A DNA stretch of 64,000 nucleotides from Xiphophorus maculatus (taxonomy: Eukaryota; Chordata; Actinopteri; Cyprinodontiformes; Poeciliidae), in NCBI RefSeq assembly GCF_002775205.1, contig NC_036458.1, positions 24,268,368 through 24,332,367 of the forward strand, written 5' to 3'. Each line of letters opens with the position of its first letter. The first letter of the stretch is position 1. The notes beneath the pieces are model-generated. The model had not been told where the DNA came from. It did not search any database and worked only from the letters and a program-made list of their open reading frames with translations. Made by a program: the position numbers and the translations under genes. Shown piece by piece: positions 49,076-59,639 of this stretch.

Positions 49076-49351
49076 TCACTGAATTTTGCCAAACATTTCA
49101 TGTTTCCAACTTTTTTCCCAAAGACATTTCCGGAGAAGCTGTTTATATTCAGAGATGGGGTCATTCTGAATCACATCGTTTTCATTTTTAAATGCATCAA
49201 TGCAACCAGTGGCAGAAAGAGGCTTTGGAATTATTGCACTCTCTAGAATGTCGAGGTGCTCCTCGGTCAGAGCATGTTTAGCATACATGACCAGCTCTGG
49301 CTGGTGAAGACGGCTGCAGAGTCCTGGGCCGGTTCCAGGATTATAATACGT
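49076..49351 (-). CDS. Orphan coding-looking exon, unknown protein (C-terminal?)
   Basis: A minus-strand frame is open from just after a TAA near 49352 to a TGA at 49076-49078. It reads NPGTGPGLCSRLHQPELV before an internal Met (49288), then ALTEEHLDILESAIIPKPL, GCIDAFKNENDVIQNDP and EYKQLLRKCLWEKSWKHEM. The composition (mixed charged and hydrophobic, no repeats) looks like real protein. An acceptor (ctctgcag) inside it would give an exon from about 49311. I recognise no family and found no partner exon between 49.35 and 51.0 kb, so it could be the last exon of an unseen gene or a fragment of an old retrocopy or transposon. Confidence 0.4.
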   Translation of the reverse strand, partial: TYYNPGTGPGLCSRLHQPELVMYAKHALTEEHLDILESAIIPKPLSATGCIDAFKNENDVIQNDPISEYKQLLRKCLWEKSWKHEMFGKIQ

Positions 49352-49960
49352 TTAGTCTTACTGTTTGAAAACCACTAAACTTTCCCCTCTAGACTACTTT
49401 CACTGCTGCTGCAGTTTTTTCTTCAGCTGTTTGAAAAATAAAGCAACCCTTCCAACCCCCTCAGGCCTGACTGACTGCTCACTTATTATGAGCTGTTTTC
49501 TTTGTGTTCCTCTATAAAGAGCAACAACAGATAAGAGGAAAAATATTCTGCATAATAATCACTTGAAATAAATTCATTGGACTCTACTATTTTTCTGCTT
49601 GACCTGACATGCTGATCAATAACTGATCAATGTTATAAATTACATTAGTGCAACTGAAATAGGGTATGCTTGTTAGCACTACAAGACATAAGTGTTACTT
49701 CTCTGTTATAGAAAAAAGACATTAGATCATTTTATCGATTTTGTTCTAAATTTGTGCTTAAATACTGAAATACAATGAAACTTTTTTTTATCATTCTGTG
49801 AGAATCTCAGACCGGTTCTTTTTTTTTTGTGCACAGATTAAAGTGAGCATTTTGCATGTGGTGCCGTTTGTAAAGCTACACAGTTAAAAATGAATCATTT
49901 GACTTATTTAACCTGTCATACAAGAAAAGAAAATGAGGATTGATTTTTTAAAAATTAATA

Positions 49961-50552
49961 TATTTAATAATTCACTATTCATTTATAAATGCAAGAGTTT
50001 CAAACTAAATATTTAGTTGGTTAACTAAATAGCTAATAAGCTAATTAACTAATATAAAAATACACTTGTGGAGAACTGGAAGTAGACTACCAAAATAAAA
50101 GCTGGGTGTTCAGACCTTGTATAAAACTCCTGCTGGTGAGGCTGAATCCTTCAAAGCCGACTCTTCACTGCAATCAGTGATGAAGACATGACATGAGAAA
50201 CAGTTGAAGTGAATCAGTATCACCAGCATTAGTTTATACGAGGTCTGCAAGACCCCGCTTTTATTTTGGTAGTCCACTATTCAGTTGTCAGCAAGTGAAT
50301 TTGCGTGTTAGCTAAATATTTAGCTCTAAGTTACCGTAAATATTTAGCTTCAAACTAAATATTTCATACATGTAGCCCTGAACTAAATATTCTGTTTTCT
50401 AACTAAATATTTAGCTAAATATGTAGCTAGCTAACTAAATGTTTAGCTTTGAACTAAATATTTAGCTGGCTAACTAAGTATTTAGCTTGCTAATTAAATA
50501 TTTAGTTTGAAACTGTGACATTTATAAACGAATGTTGAAATTGTGAAATTAT
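49961..50552. mobile_element. Large foldback (palindromic) element
   Basis: The two ends and the inner flanks are inverted copies of each other. Outer: 'catttataaatgcaagagtt' with 'tcaaactaaatatttag' against the reverse of 50495-50540. Inner: 'gactaccaaaataaaagc' (about 50085) and 'gctggtga' (about 50132) against the reverse of 50218-50275. The arms span over 200 bp around a loop near 50145-50215. The outer arms are filled with actaaatatttagct units. No coding frame. Confidence 0.75.
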
Positions 50553-51068
50553 GACTTTCAACAATGAATCAATGTTGTTAATTTTTGTGTGTAACTTTTG
50601 AAATGGCACCCCATAATCTTTAGCATTTTTCCATGAGCTTTGTCAGTTTAAAATATAACTTAGTAAAGTAGCTTCTCCTGTAGCTCTACTATTTACAATA
50701 AAAGCTGCTGTAAAACATCTCATGTCTCACTATGGAATTTAATAATCCAAGAGGTAAAATACAAGTAGTTGATTTGGTTTTTGTACTTTGTTTTTCCACA
50801 ACAAAATGGATTTAGCTACTTAGTTTTAGTTTCAAGGACAGCAGGTCCTTGAAAACCGAGGCTAGTAGCAGCAGTGGCAACAGCCTGGTCCCTGGTTGAG
50901 TGGTTAAATGTAAAACACAAACTGGAAGCACTCTGGTGCAGCAGGAACCAAACAGACCATGTCTATGTAATGTGACTGGTCAGATTAAACTCTGCTGGTC
51001 AGCTCCTCGGACCCTGTTGGACATCATCCAGTTGAGGCTTGGTTCACGATAAACACACATTCAGGACA

Positions 51069-54000
51069 TCAGTCCCACTCCTCAGTCTTTTCTATATTCA
51101 GCATCTTTCCCTGCAGATAAAACACAGCCATGTTTGAGCTTTTAGGTCAAAATAGGAAATGCGATTAATCTGCATTATTTAACATTAGCTTGTTTAACAT
51201 TTTAGATTAATTGTACGTGTTAATGTATTACTGTTCATAGCCCTAACATATAGCCAATATTTATTCCAATCCAATGCAATATATCCAGTTGCAGTGATAT
51301 TCCATTTTACTGAGATGGACCTGAACAGGACCACTCACCCATCCTCCCTGACTTTTGACCCAGGGGATAAAGTTATCCATGTAGCGCTCTGCAAAGCCCT
51401 CAATCCGCTGCGTTCCTGTGGCTGTCACCATGCGGCGGGACACCTCCATGGAGACGGCTATTCGCTGTAGTGTTGGACTGGTCGACGGTTGCAGCGGGGG
51501 GGCCTCAGTCACCTGACTCCTGCCGAAGATGTCTAGAATATGCTCGAACGATCTGTATGAAAGACGAGACAGTCTGGCGCGCAGCTCTGGATCCTGCTGG
51601 ATCTGCAGGGGAAGGTCACAGGTTGACAGCAGTCTGTGTTGTTAACTTCATCTTTGCTGTATTGTACATTAAACTGTCTGTACATGCTTGCTACATTATG
51701 GAAGACATGTTCAGGAGGTTGAACCTACAAATGTCCTACATCATTATTTCCTGTTAATTTTAATAAAGATTTCTATGGAAATTCTAATATTACAACTTCA
51801 CTTGTTTCCCAGCTTAACCAAAGAACTGTTAACATTTGACAAACAAATATATTTTCTACCTTTATGTAACTTATAATGTGATGGAACCTACCTTAGTGTT
51901 CATGGCATCTCCTTCTGAACTGAGCAGCTTCACCAGCCGCTGAGCCAAGACTTCATTATCACACTCTGCAGAAACATGGAGACATCAGTTCAGTTCCAGA
52001 ACCGGACCCTACAGTTCTGACCTCATGTCTGACATGAACCAACTAAAAATGGCCGCCTGTTTCCCTCCACTGCTTCTCACCTTGACAAAGAACTAACATG
52101 TGCATGTTAATAATTCATAAATAACACAAAATATAGGCCTTATTTGCCAATTTTACTGTCATGTCTTTGTGCAACGACAATAAAATAAGTCTGAGACTTG
52201 TTTGCTTTAGCTATGCAGGGTTTTATACGGAGAGCTTCTACTTCATATCTCTGTTGTTAACAGGTGAAACGGAACTACTGAGTACTTTCAGGAAGGAAGA
52301 CCGTCTGACTGTCAGAAGAAAGCTAGAGCTTATTAACATACACTGGGTGTATCAGAGAAAAAATACACAAAATTTTATTAAAAATTTTTTAATGAGAAAA
52401 AATACACACATGATGAATTAAAACTGATTTATATCACTGAAATAAATGAACTTCTTTATGATTTAACATATGATGCACGTGTACTACATGAGCAGAACTA
52501 GGTGTGAGTGTGGTTACCTGGCGGTCGCTTTAGTTTTGGGCTTGGCGTCTTTATCTTGGTGGACTGTTTGATGATGTCTTCCAGCCTCTGAACTATTTCA
52601 TCATAAAACTCCAGAGGCTGATCGGTTTTTGGAACTATTATAGATACAGATGAAAATTCATTTTCTGCAGACAAGCCTATCATATTAGTTTGCTAAAACA
52701 GTCAAACTAAATATCATCTCCAAGAACAATCTTTACAGCCATGACTTCCTTTGAGTAGCAAATGGCTTCTTTGCATTGTGGTGACTTCGCGATGCGAGAT
52801 CGCTAAGCTGTAATACAATTTAACTTTGCTTTTTTATTTATCTTCTAAGTTCAGTTGTTGTTTCCACAAACACAAAATAATCAGAAGGTTGCAGGTTCTG
52901 AGGGAAACGAGTTTCAGAGGTTTGTGAAGTGGAACTCACCAGGAGCGACGGGCTCCTTTGCTGCTGCCGCTTTCTTGCCAGGTGCCAAGTCACTCTGTCT
53001 CTGAGGATGAGACTCGTTTTGTTCTTTCTCCTTCTCTTTTTTCTCCTTTAATTTCATTTTGAAAAACGAAGCAATCTTTCTTTTGATTGCTTGCCTTTGC
53101 TTCTTCATTTTTTCAACTTCCTCTTCATCTGAAGATGAGGAGGCTGAGACGCTGTCCTGTAAAACACAGTTTTCATATCAACACTGAATATTTATGCTCT
53201 ATCACCAGAAATACATCATCCTCCACACTGACTGGATGTGAACCTCTCACAGTATGAGCCTTACAGAATACTTCCTTGTTATATCTGTCTAAGGTCCATG
53301 TCAATGCTGGTTTTACTCCAAAGACTTTCTCGATTTTGCTGATCAAATAAGCAAAAACATTGTCTTTGAAGAGAACTGCACTGATTTCAACATGTTTAAC
53401 CCACACCGATGCTATGAGTCTGTACCTTTCAGAAGGTACAGACTGCCAGGCTGCATTGGAACAGTCAAATCAATACTGACTTTGCTGAAATCTCTGAAAC
53501 AGGTTGAAAACCTGCCTGAAGTAAAACTGGAATTTAGCATTTGGTGAAATTGATCATTACGATTTCCCCTCTAGTCTCGTCTATCATCAAGACTTATCAA
53601 AGGCCATAAAAGGCAACCGAAGTCAAGCTAACTAGCTAGACAAACACATGGTCAGCTTGAAGAGCTTGAAAGCAGGACACCTGAAATGTTGCGGCCCAGC
53701 AGACATTGCCTTCCAGCAGCCAGCCAATATGTTTAAAGAAATGTTAAATAAAAAAGCAGCTTTATAGTATTGATTATACTGGAATATGACAACAACTGTA
53801 ACTGCATATATTGTGCAGCTTTAGATGAACTATTAGTGGAGGAGTTAAACTGATGTCTTCAAGTAAAAACATGTTTTTACGATTAGTTTGAAGAGTCACA
53901 ATCAAATATTCCTTTTTTTAAATAAAAAAGCAGAAGTATGGGTACAACTTTTGTGACTGTGACAAATTATAATAATTCCTAAAGGTGATTAAATCCACTA

Positions 54001-56024
54001 GGACTCTCCGTAGCCTTAAGAAAACCCTTTATTACTGAAGATGCAACAGAAACATGAATTTCTTTTTTTTTTAAACTAAAGCAATGACTTTTACTGAGGA
54101 TGAACACAAAGACAGTCTAATTAAGGACTAAATGTGAAATGAAAGCCATAGATCCTTACTTCTGCTGGTTGGGACTGTTTGGGCTTGCTGCTCCGGCCCA
54201 GTGAGCCTTTCCCACGGATAATGGACCTCTTCATCAGGTCTTTGATTCCAGTCTTCTTGTCGTCTTCTTTTTCCGCTTGAGCGTCTGCTCCGTCCTTTCG
54301 TTTAGACTGTGGCGACGAGCTAGTATGAAAAATACATGTTTTGAATAATCAGCTTAGTTCAGAAATTACATGTAAAAATTCCTTCAAATTTTAATTCAGA
54401 AAAATGGAATTCAAACTAAGAAAAGCAATACTGGTGTACAGTGCATGGCAAAAGTATCATAACTCTTGTAATTTTTCATATTTGGCCTTGTTATAATGGA
54501 ACTATTGAATTAAGCTTCACACCACGTCACTAAAAGAAATAGATCATAATAATATCCACATAAACCAGGTTTGGTCAGACAACCCTCGGAAGATTTCTGA
54601 CAGGAGTCAAAAAATCCATCACTGCTGCACAATGGCTGCTGGAAACAGAAAATGGGTTTGTTAGATTTTTACATGTTGAAAAGTGCCTCTCCTCTAAACT
54701 TGCAAATATATATGTTTGAAAAAAAGTTGCATTTGTGAAGAAAAAACAGTTTTTGTGCTGAATTATGGTGCTTCTGAGTCTGCTTCGGGGTCAAAGGTGT
54801 TTGCTTGTATCACTGTGCATCTGTTTGAGGCCATTTTCACTGAGTTGGTAGGGCGTGGCCAGCACCAGCTTATTTGCAGAATCATGATGTAGTCCTAAAA
54901 CATCGCATTTCTAAATGAGCTCAAAACAGGCAGAACTGATTGGGTGAAATCTCAACATCTGAGAATGATTTTGTATGTTAAATGCAGGGTTACCCCCATA
55001 AGCCTGGCAGGCCACCAGGCTTTACTTGTGCCCCCACCAGGCTTAGCATTTCTTATTTATTTAAGTTTTTTTAAAATATCTGCATTTTTTTCAGACTTTA
55101 TACTTGGTGTTCAAATATTAATCTTCCAATCTTCCAGTAACACATAATTATCAAGTAATATTTTCATTTTTCCTGCGACCTTTAAACATGTTTTAACTCA
55201 AAAACACGGCAGGCGGCTGAATGAATGACTGCACTAGAACCCAACCAGTTAGCTTAGCACGTTTTCTGGGCGAAACCTTGAAATGTATTGAACATTTTCT
55301 GTAAAGTTCACAGACTTATGCTAGTTTGTTCAAGGAAGCAGTGGACCGTTAAAGTACACATAGCATTATCCAAACTTTTGCTTTTATTTTTAAAATATTT
55401 CAACTTTAACTCTTTCACTCGGAACTAAAGGTGTAGGTCTTTTTAATACTGGAGTCTTGAGTGTCAATAAATATATCATAACTTCTTAATTGAAATCATA
55501 TCACATCTTTGAATAGTCTAGGGAAGAAAAAAATCCCCAACAATAACATTTTGCTCACAAGCATTTCAACTTTCAATCAGAAAACTCCAAACAAGAGATT
55601 TTTTTTATTTTTTTCCAAAAAAAAAACAGAGACATGCTGAAAAATAAAACTAAAAAAAAGAGAAAATTGTAACATAAAAATATTAACAATATATTTTTCT
55701 AAAAACACACACACTTAAAAGCACTGACAGTAAAAGTATGCAGAATAAAAATGTGAAAATAAATTAAAATGGAATGAAAATAATTAAAAATGGAATTACA
55801 TCATAAAACATTGCTCAAACACCAATGTAGAGCTTTTTTAAACGCCAGCATTACCTGTGCCTGCTATGGTCATCATAGGCTCCTGCTACCCTGCCAGGCC
55901 TGTCTTTGTGGGGGGTGGAGATGGTTCGTTCAAGAAAAGCCTGGAGGACTCGATGCGTCTCAGTCTTGATCTCAATCAGAGAGACGGACGAGACGGAACA
56001 TCTACGATCTGCAGGCTCCGACAT
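51069..56024 (-). CDS. bcl2l12: BCL2-like protein 12
   Basis: BCL2-family-related regulator, linked in mammals to inhibition of apoptosis and of p53/caspase signalling. Seven coding exons join in frame: 56024-55855, 54319-54160, 53156-52940, 52664-52518, 51965-51892, 51602-51339, 51110-51069; 357 aa (human 334). Order of features: [15 protein letters not shown] at about 18-32, matching the conserved N-terminal helix; a lysine/glutamate-rich low-complexity segment at about 111-182; [16 protein letters not shown] at about 200-215; a helix [14 protein letters not shown] at 241-254 with an L-x3-G-D core; [31 protein letters not shown]; and the BH2-like PWVKSQGGW ending at 344, then a 13-residue last exon. 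The block order matches human BCL2L12 as I remember it, and it is a better match than BCL2L14. The ATG lies two bases after the acceptor at 56027. Confidence 0.9.
54441..54640. mobile_element. Possible decayed Tc1-like end
   Basis: 'acagtgcatggcaaaagtat' resembles a Tc1-like terminus. The rest is too diverged to be sure. In a bcl2l12 intron. Confidence 0.3.
54650..55850. other. bcl2l12 first coding intron
   Basis: AT- and A-rich intron sequence with no further exon. It includes long A/T runs at 55590-55700. Confidence 0.5.
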
Positions 56025-56510
56025 CCCTGACAGGAAAGCAGACAGAAAGCAGCGAGCTTCAAACACATGAGAAGTAAAACTATAACTCTGTAATTTTAAA
56101 ATTACAAAACAGTCAGAAATAGCTCCATCACAGTGAGGAAATTAATGGACTCTTTATTGAAATAATTGCAGAATTAGTCTACCATCATTTAGTTTTCGTT
56201 TTCCCCCAGGACAATTCACACTGGCAAAGTGGAGCAAGGTGGAGCTTCCCCTCTCCACCCTGTGCAGGAGGCTGTGTTTCACCTCCATCCACACCGTTTA
56301 CACTGTTTACACACCTTGAATTAATAAAGGAGCTACTTCAATCTTTGTTTTATAAACTCTGTGCTCCTTTATTTCTTGGTCTGAGATCAAGTCTTAGTTT
56401 TTATCTCATGTAAAGGCAGAGTGAGCTCCAGACTGCAGCTGATTCCTTCAGAAATTCAGTATGAGCAGGTTTTAATCACTTTCAAGTATTTGTCTTAACG
56501 TGTAAATGCT

Positions 56511-56559
56511 TATTTATATGTGTAATAGGGTTGATATTACCCTATTACACATATAAATA
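56511..56559. repeat. Perfect inverted repeat, 21-bp arms, 7-nt loop
   Basis: Arms 56511-56531 and 56539-56559 are exact reverse complements (core gtgtaatagggt) around tgatatt. It lies in the 5' UTR intron of bcl2l12. Confidence 0.95.
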
Positions 56560-57242
56560 TTTGTATTTATTTAGAGGGTATAAATATTTATTGTGTATTG
56601 TTTGATCAATTTTCAAAATAATACATATCAGCCTTTATCAGATATATAGATGGATTAAATTATCAAAATATAATTGCTTATAGATATTAACAGATATTAA
56701 TGTGAAGATGTTTTTGTAATGTAACCCCAAAGATAAAACAGTACAGGTGTAGATTCCTAAACTACAGTGAATCAGGCTTAGACGTAGATGAGATGTCGTC
56801 CATTTGATATCAAAATGTTTATTTCACTCGTTAGAAACTTGAGACTTTACTAGGAAAGTATGACTTGTACGGCTCTGTCTTTCTGACAACTTAAAACTTT
56901 AATTATAGGGTTAATGATGGATATGCCTTATTTAATTATGGGAATTCTAACTGAAAAACCTGAGTCATCATGCCATAATATTTTTTGTTATTAAACTGTC
57001 TGTGTCTGTCTATGCAATAGTTTCATGTTTAAAGTCTTCAGAGACGTTTCCCTTTGTGTGGAACATAACTCAACATATTGGGACTGCTTTAGGACAGAAT
57101 ATCTCAGCTGATAAGTGAGCAGTGCTGCTGTCCTTTCCGGATGGACCATCTCAAGACGGAAATCAGGTCTGAGGAAACCATGTTCTCTGGCTGTTTAATT
57201 AAATCTAATTAAATTCAACCTAGCGAGCGGCAGCCATGACGA

Positions 57243-57281
57243 GCGTGTTTCACTTCGTCAGTCAGATGAAGTGAAACACGC
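57243..57281. repeat. Perfect inverted repeat, 14-bp arms, 11-nt loop
   Basis: Arms 57243-57256 (gcgtgtttcacttc) and 57268-57281 are exact reverse complements. Confidence 0.9.
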
Positions 57282-57725
57282 TATCACTGGTCATAATGTT
57301 ATGCTTGAATGGTGTAAAACAGAGCATATAGCAAGTACAAGAACAGAGACCTGAGCCTTCATTCATTTCAATGGAAGCCCCGGAAAGAACCGAGAGCAGC
57401 CGAGTCGGTTTCGGCTGAACACCGGGCTGCTAGTGAAGAAACTAAATAACTCTACAACAAGGAAATGCTCTCCAGAAATCTGTCTTTACCTCACAGAAAG
57501 GAGCACTAACAGCCGTAACAGCTCAATACATTTACTAATGTTACATCTTATTGAAAGCAGCTATGAGTTTCACTGGACCGAACTTCTAGTTTGGGACACA
57601 GAATCTCAGTGACTCAGGACGAAACTTTTCCCACACAGACTGTTGGTAATAACTTCATAATAACATTGCTGTAATTAGTCTGTGTCTGAAATGAAGGAAA
57701 ACTGCACCGAAACCACCCAACTTAC

Positions 57726-57815
57726 CCGCTTGTGTTTCGGTTGTCGAACAGCGTCCAACTGAGATTTGTTGTTGTTGTTGTCCTGACTCCGGGAGTCTGT
57801 CTGCGCAGCTTAACA
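57726..57815 (-). other. bcl2l12: Predicted non-coding exon 1 / promoter of bcl2l12
   Basis: A strong donor (AGCGG|GTAAGT, minus strand) at 57726/57725 closes a short CpG-containing stretch with no ATG-led frame. This suits the acceptor two bases before the bcl2l12 ATG. A CCAAT motif lies just upstream at about 57853. The 5' boundary is a guess. Confidence 0.5.
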
Positions 57816-57889
57816 GGACAGCTCGGTAAAATGAGGAGCTATTCTGGAAGAGCCAATCAGGTGTCTCTTCCTGATACCGCTGAGAAATG

Positions 57890-58210
57890 GAATGTGTAGT
57901 CTGTGTCTTTGTGTCTTTCGTTTTTTAGTTTTTTACTTTCGTTTGTTTTTCACATGTCAATACACGAATAATGTGCTAATTTATGTGTGTTGTATTTGTG
58001 TCTCCTTCAGCCTTAAACACCAATACAGCAACGATAGCAAAAAGGAAGAACTTTCTACAATTGTAAGGTTTATAAATTGTGTACAAATTTAGGTTTTATG
58101 GTATGCGTAGTTTTTCACTACCATTTCAATGTTGGCTACACCTTTAATAAATAATAATGGTGGGAATTAGTGTGGTTTTGTATGCATGACAACAACAGCA
58201 GCTCTTTAAT
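57890..58210. other. AT-rich stretch upstream of bcl2l12
   Basis: No exon recognised. A CCAAT-containing promoter edge lies at its left. Confidence 0.4.
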
Positions 58211-58215
58211 TTATT

Positions 58216-58490
58216 GGGGTTCTAAGCCGTTCAGTGGTTTATAAACGAACATTATTTTCAAGTCTATTCTTTGACCTCCGGGGTCAGTGGGAGGACTTTG
58301 GAACTGGGTGATGTTCTCTGTGTTCCTGGTTTTAGTCACAACGCCAGCAGCAGCTTTTTGGATCAGTTGCAGCTGGAGGGTTGATATTTTTAGGCAGATC
58401 TGTGAAGACACTGTTGCAGTAAACAGTGCGACTAAAGATAAACACATGCATGAGTTTCTCTAGATGTTGCTGAGACATTAGACAAACTTA
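58216..58490 (-). mobile_element. Abundant fish repeat, possibly LINE-derived
   Basis: The minus-strand translation contains LQLQLIQKAAAGVVTKTR, then QRIDLKIMFVYKPLNGLEP, resembling the tail of L2-like reverse transcriptases. The plus-strand nucleotide phrases 'cagcagctttttggatcag' and 'gttgcagtaaacagtgcgac' are typical of a very common teleost repeat. The class is uncertain. Confidence 0.5.
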
Positions 58491-58917
58491 TTTGTCTGTG
58501 ACCAGTTATGACTTTCTGCATGAAATGTTATATTTTTCTCATAAATAATATTCAAGCCTAGCCTATGTATGGTGATGGTATGGAAAAAAACTAGAGTTTG
58601 CCTCACAGACTGGCTTTATTTATCCATTGTTTTTCTTTCTGTATGAAACAGATGGCAACACATGTGGAATGTGTCAGAACAGGATATTCCAACAAAATAT
58701 GAGCATCTGATAAAGCTGCAGCAGCTGATAGCTGGGGTCATGTTTATAAGGCGGCTGCTACGAAACTCAAACCAGCTTCTTTATGCCCATTGTCTCTGCT
58801 CCCAACACATCAGCTGTGAGGAAGCTGTTGGATGCTCTCTTGCTGTCATGATGAAGATAATCAGTGTGTTTCACTTTACCTGTCAGGTTCTCTGACAATC
58901 CAGAAACTTCAGGTTTG

Positions 58918-59085
58918 GTATGTGCATGCGTCTCTGTTGGCCTGTGATGAACTGGTGACCTGTCCAGGGTGTAACCCATCTCTCACCCAATCACCACTTG
59001 AGAGATGCACCATCACTCCTATGCCCTGACCCCTTCCTCTCTGCCCCCAATCTTGCAAGTACAAGCGGGCGATGGATGTTATTAT
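58918..59085 (+). mobile_element. LINE 3' end
   Basis: 'ggcctgtgatgaactggtga', 'cctgtccagggtgtaaccc' and a final 'gggcgatggatg' follow the 3' UTR pattern of the LINE family also seen at 2312-2425, here in plus orientation. Confidence 0.7.
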
Positions 59086-59091
59086 TTATAT

Positions 59092-59600
59092 GTTAAAGTG
59101 CCAGTTTTATGTGTTGTCAAGACGCATGGTGCCATTTTATATCACAATTAAATAACCATGTTAACTTCAGTTGTCATAAAAATGCTATTCATATCAAATA
59201 TGACTTTGTAATTTAACCCCTTGAAATTGAGCCTCTGTCTCTTTAAAAACTCCTGCTCTCGTTAAAACTCCACTTTCAGGAAGTCATCACAACATTCCTA
59301 CTCTCTTAACCCTTTAACAATGTTTTTTTTTTTTTTTACCAGCGTTTAACTGAGATGTAGGTCCTATAATGAGCTCAGCAGTTCCACCAGTTGTTTGCTA
59401 ATTGCTGCTGGCTAGTCTGAAGGAGCTGAGTGGAGGAGGGCTGCTCTGTGAGGCAAACCCTGGGAAGTTTAGAAACTGCAGCTGTGAGGAGGAGCTGGCA
59501 CTCGGTCCACCCCGATGTTTTCCCATGGAGATTAAAGAATTTCTCAAACATGCATGAAAGAATCACAACAACACTTCAAGTTTTTGATGAGGGAATGATG
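59092..59600 (-). repeat. Copy D of the window-internal interspersed family
   Basis: Reverse complement of copies A and B: the minus strand runs from 'gattctttcatgcatg' and 'aatctccatgg' through 'ctcagctccttcagactag' and 'caattagcaaac' to 'gaggctcaatttc' and the 'tttaa' end near 59092. A poly(T) run at 59323-59337 interrupts it. Confidence 0.75.
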
Positions 59601-59639
59601 GACAGTTTTTAAAAAGTCAATTTTATATAAAACTTTCCC

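Noticed and set aside
51069-56024. Identity as BCL2L14 (Bcl-G)
   Set aside because: The C-terminal PWVKSQGGW motif is shared by both, but the N-terminal helix, the [11 protein letters not shown] block and the exon order match BCL2L12 better.
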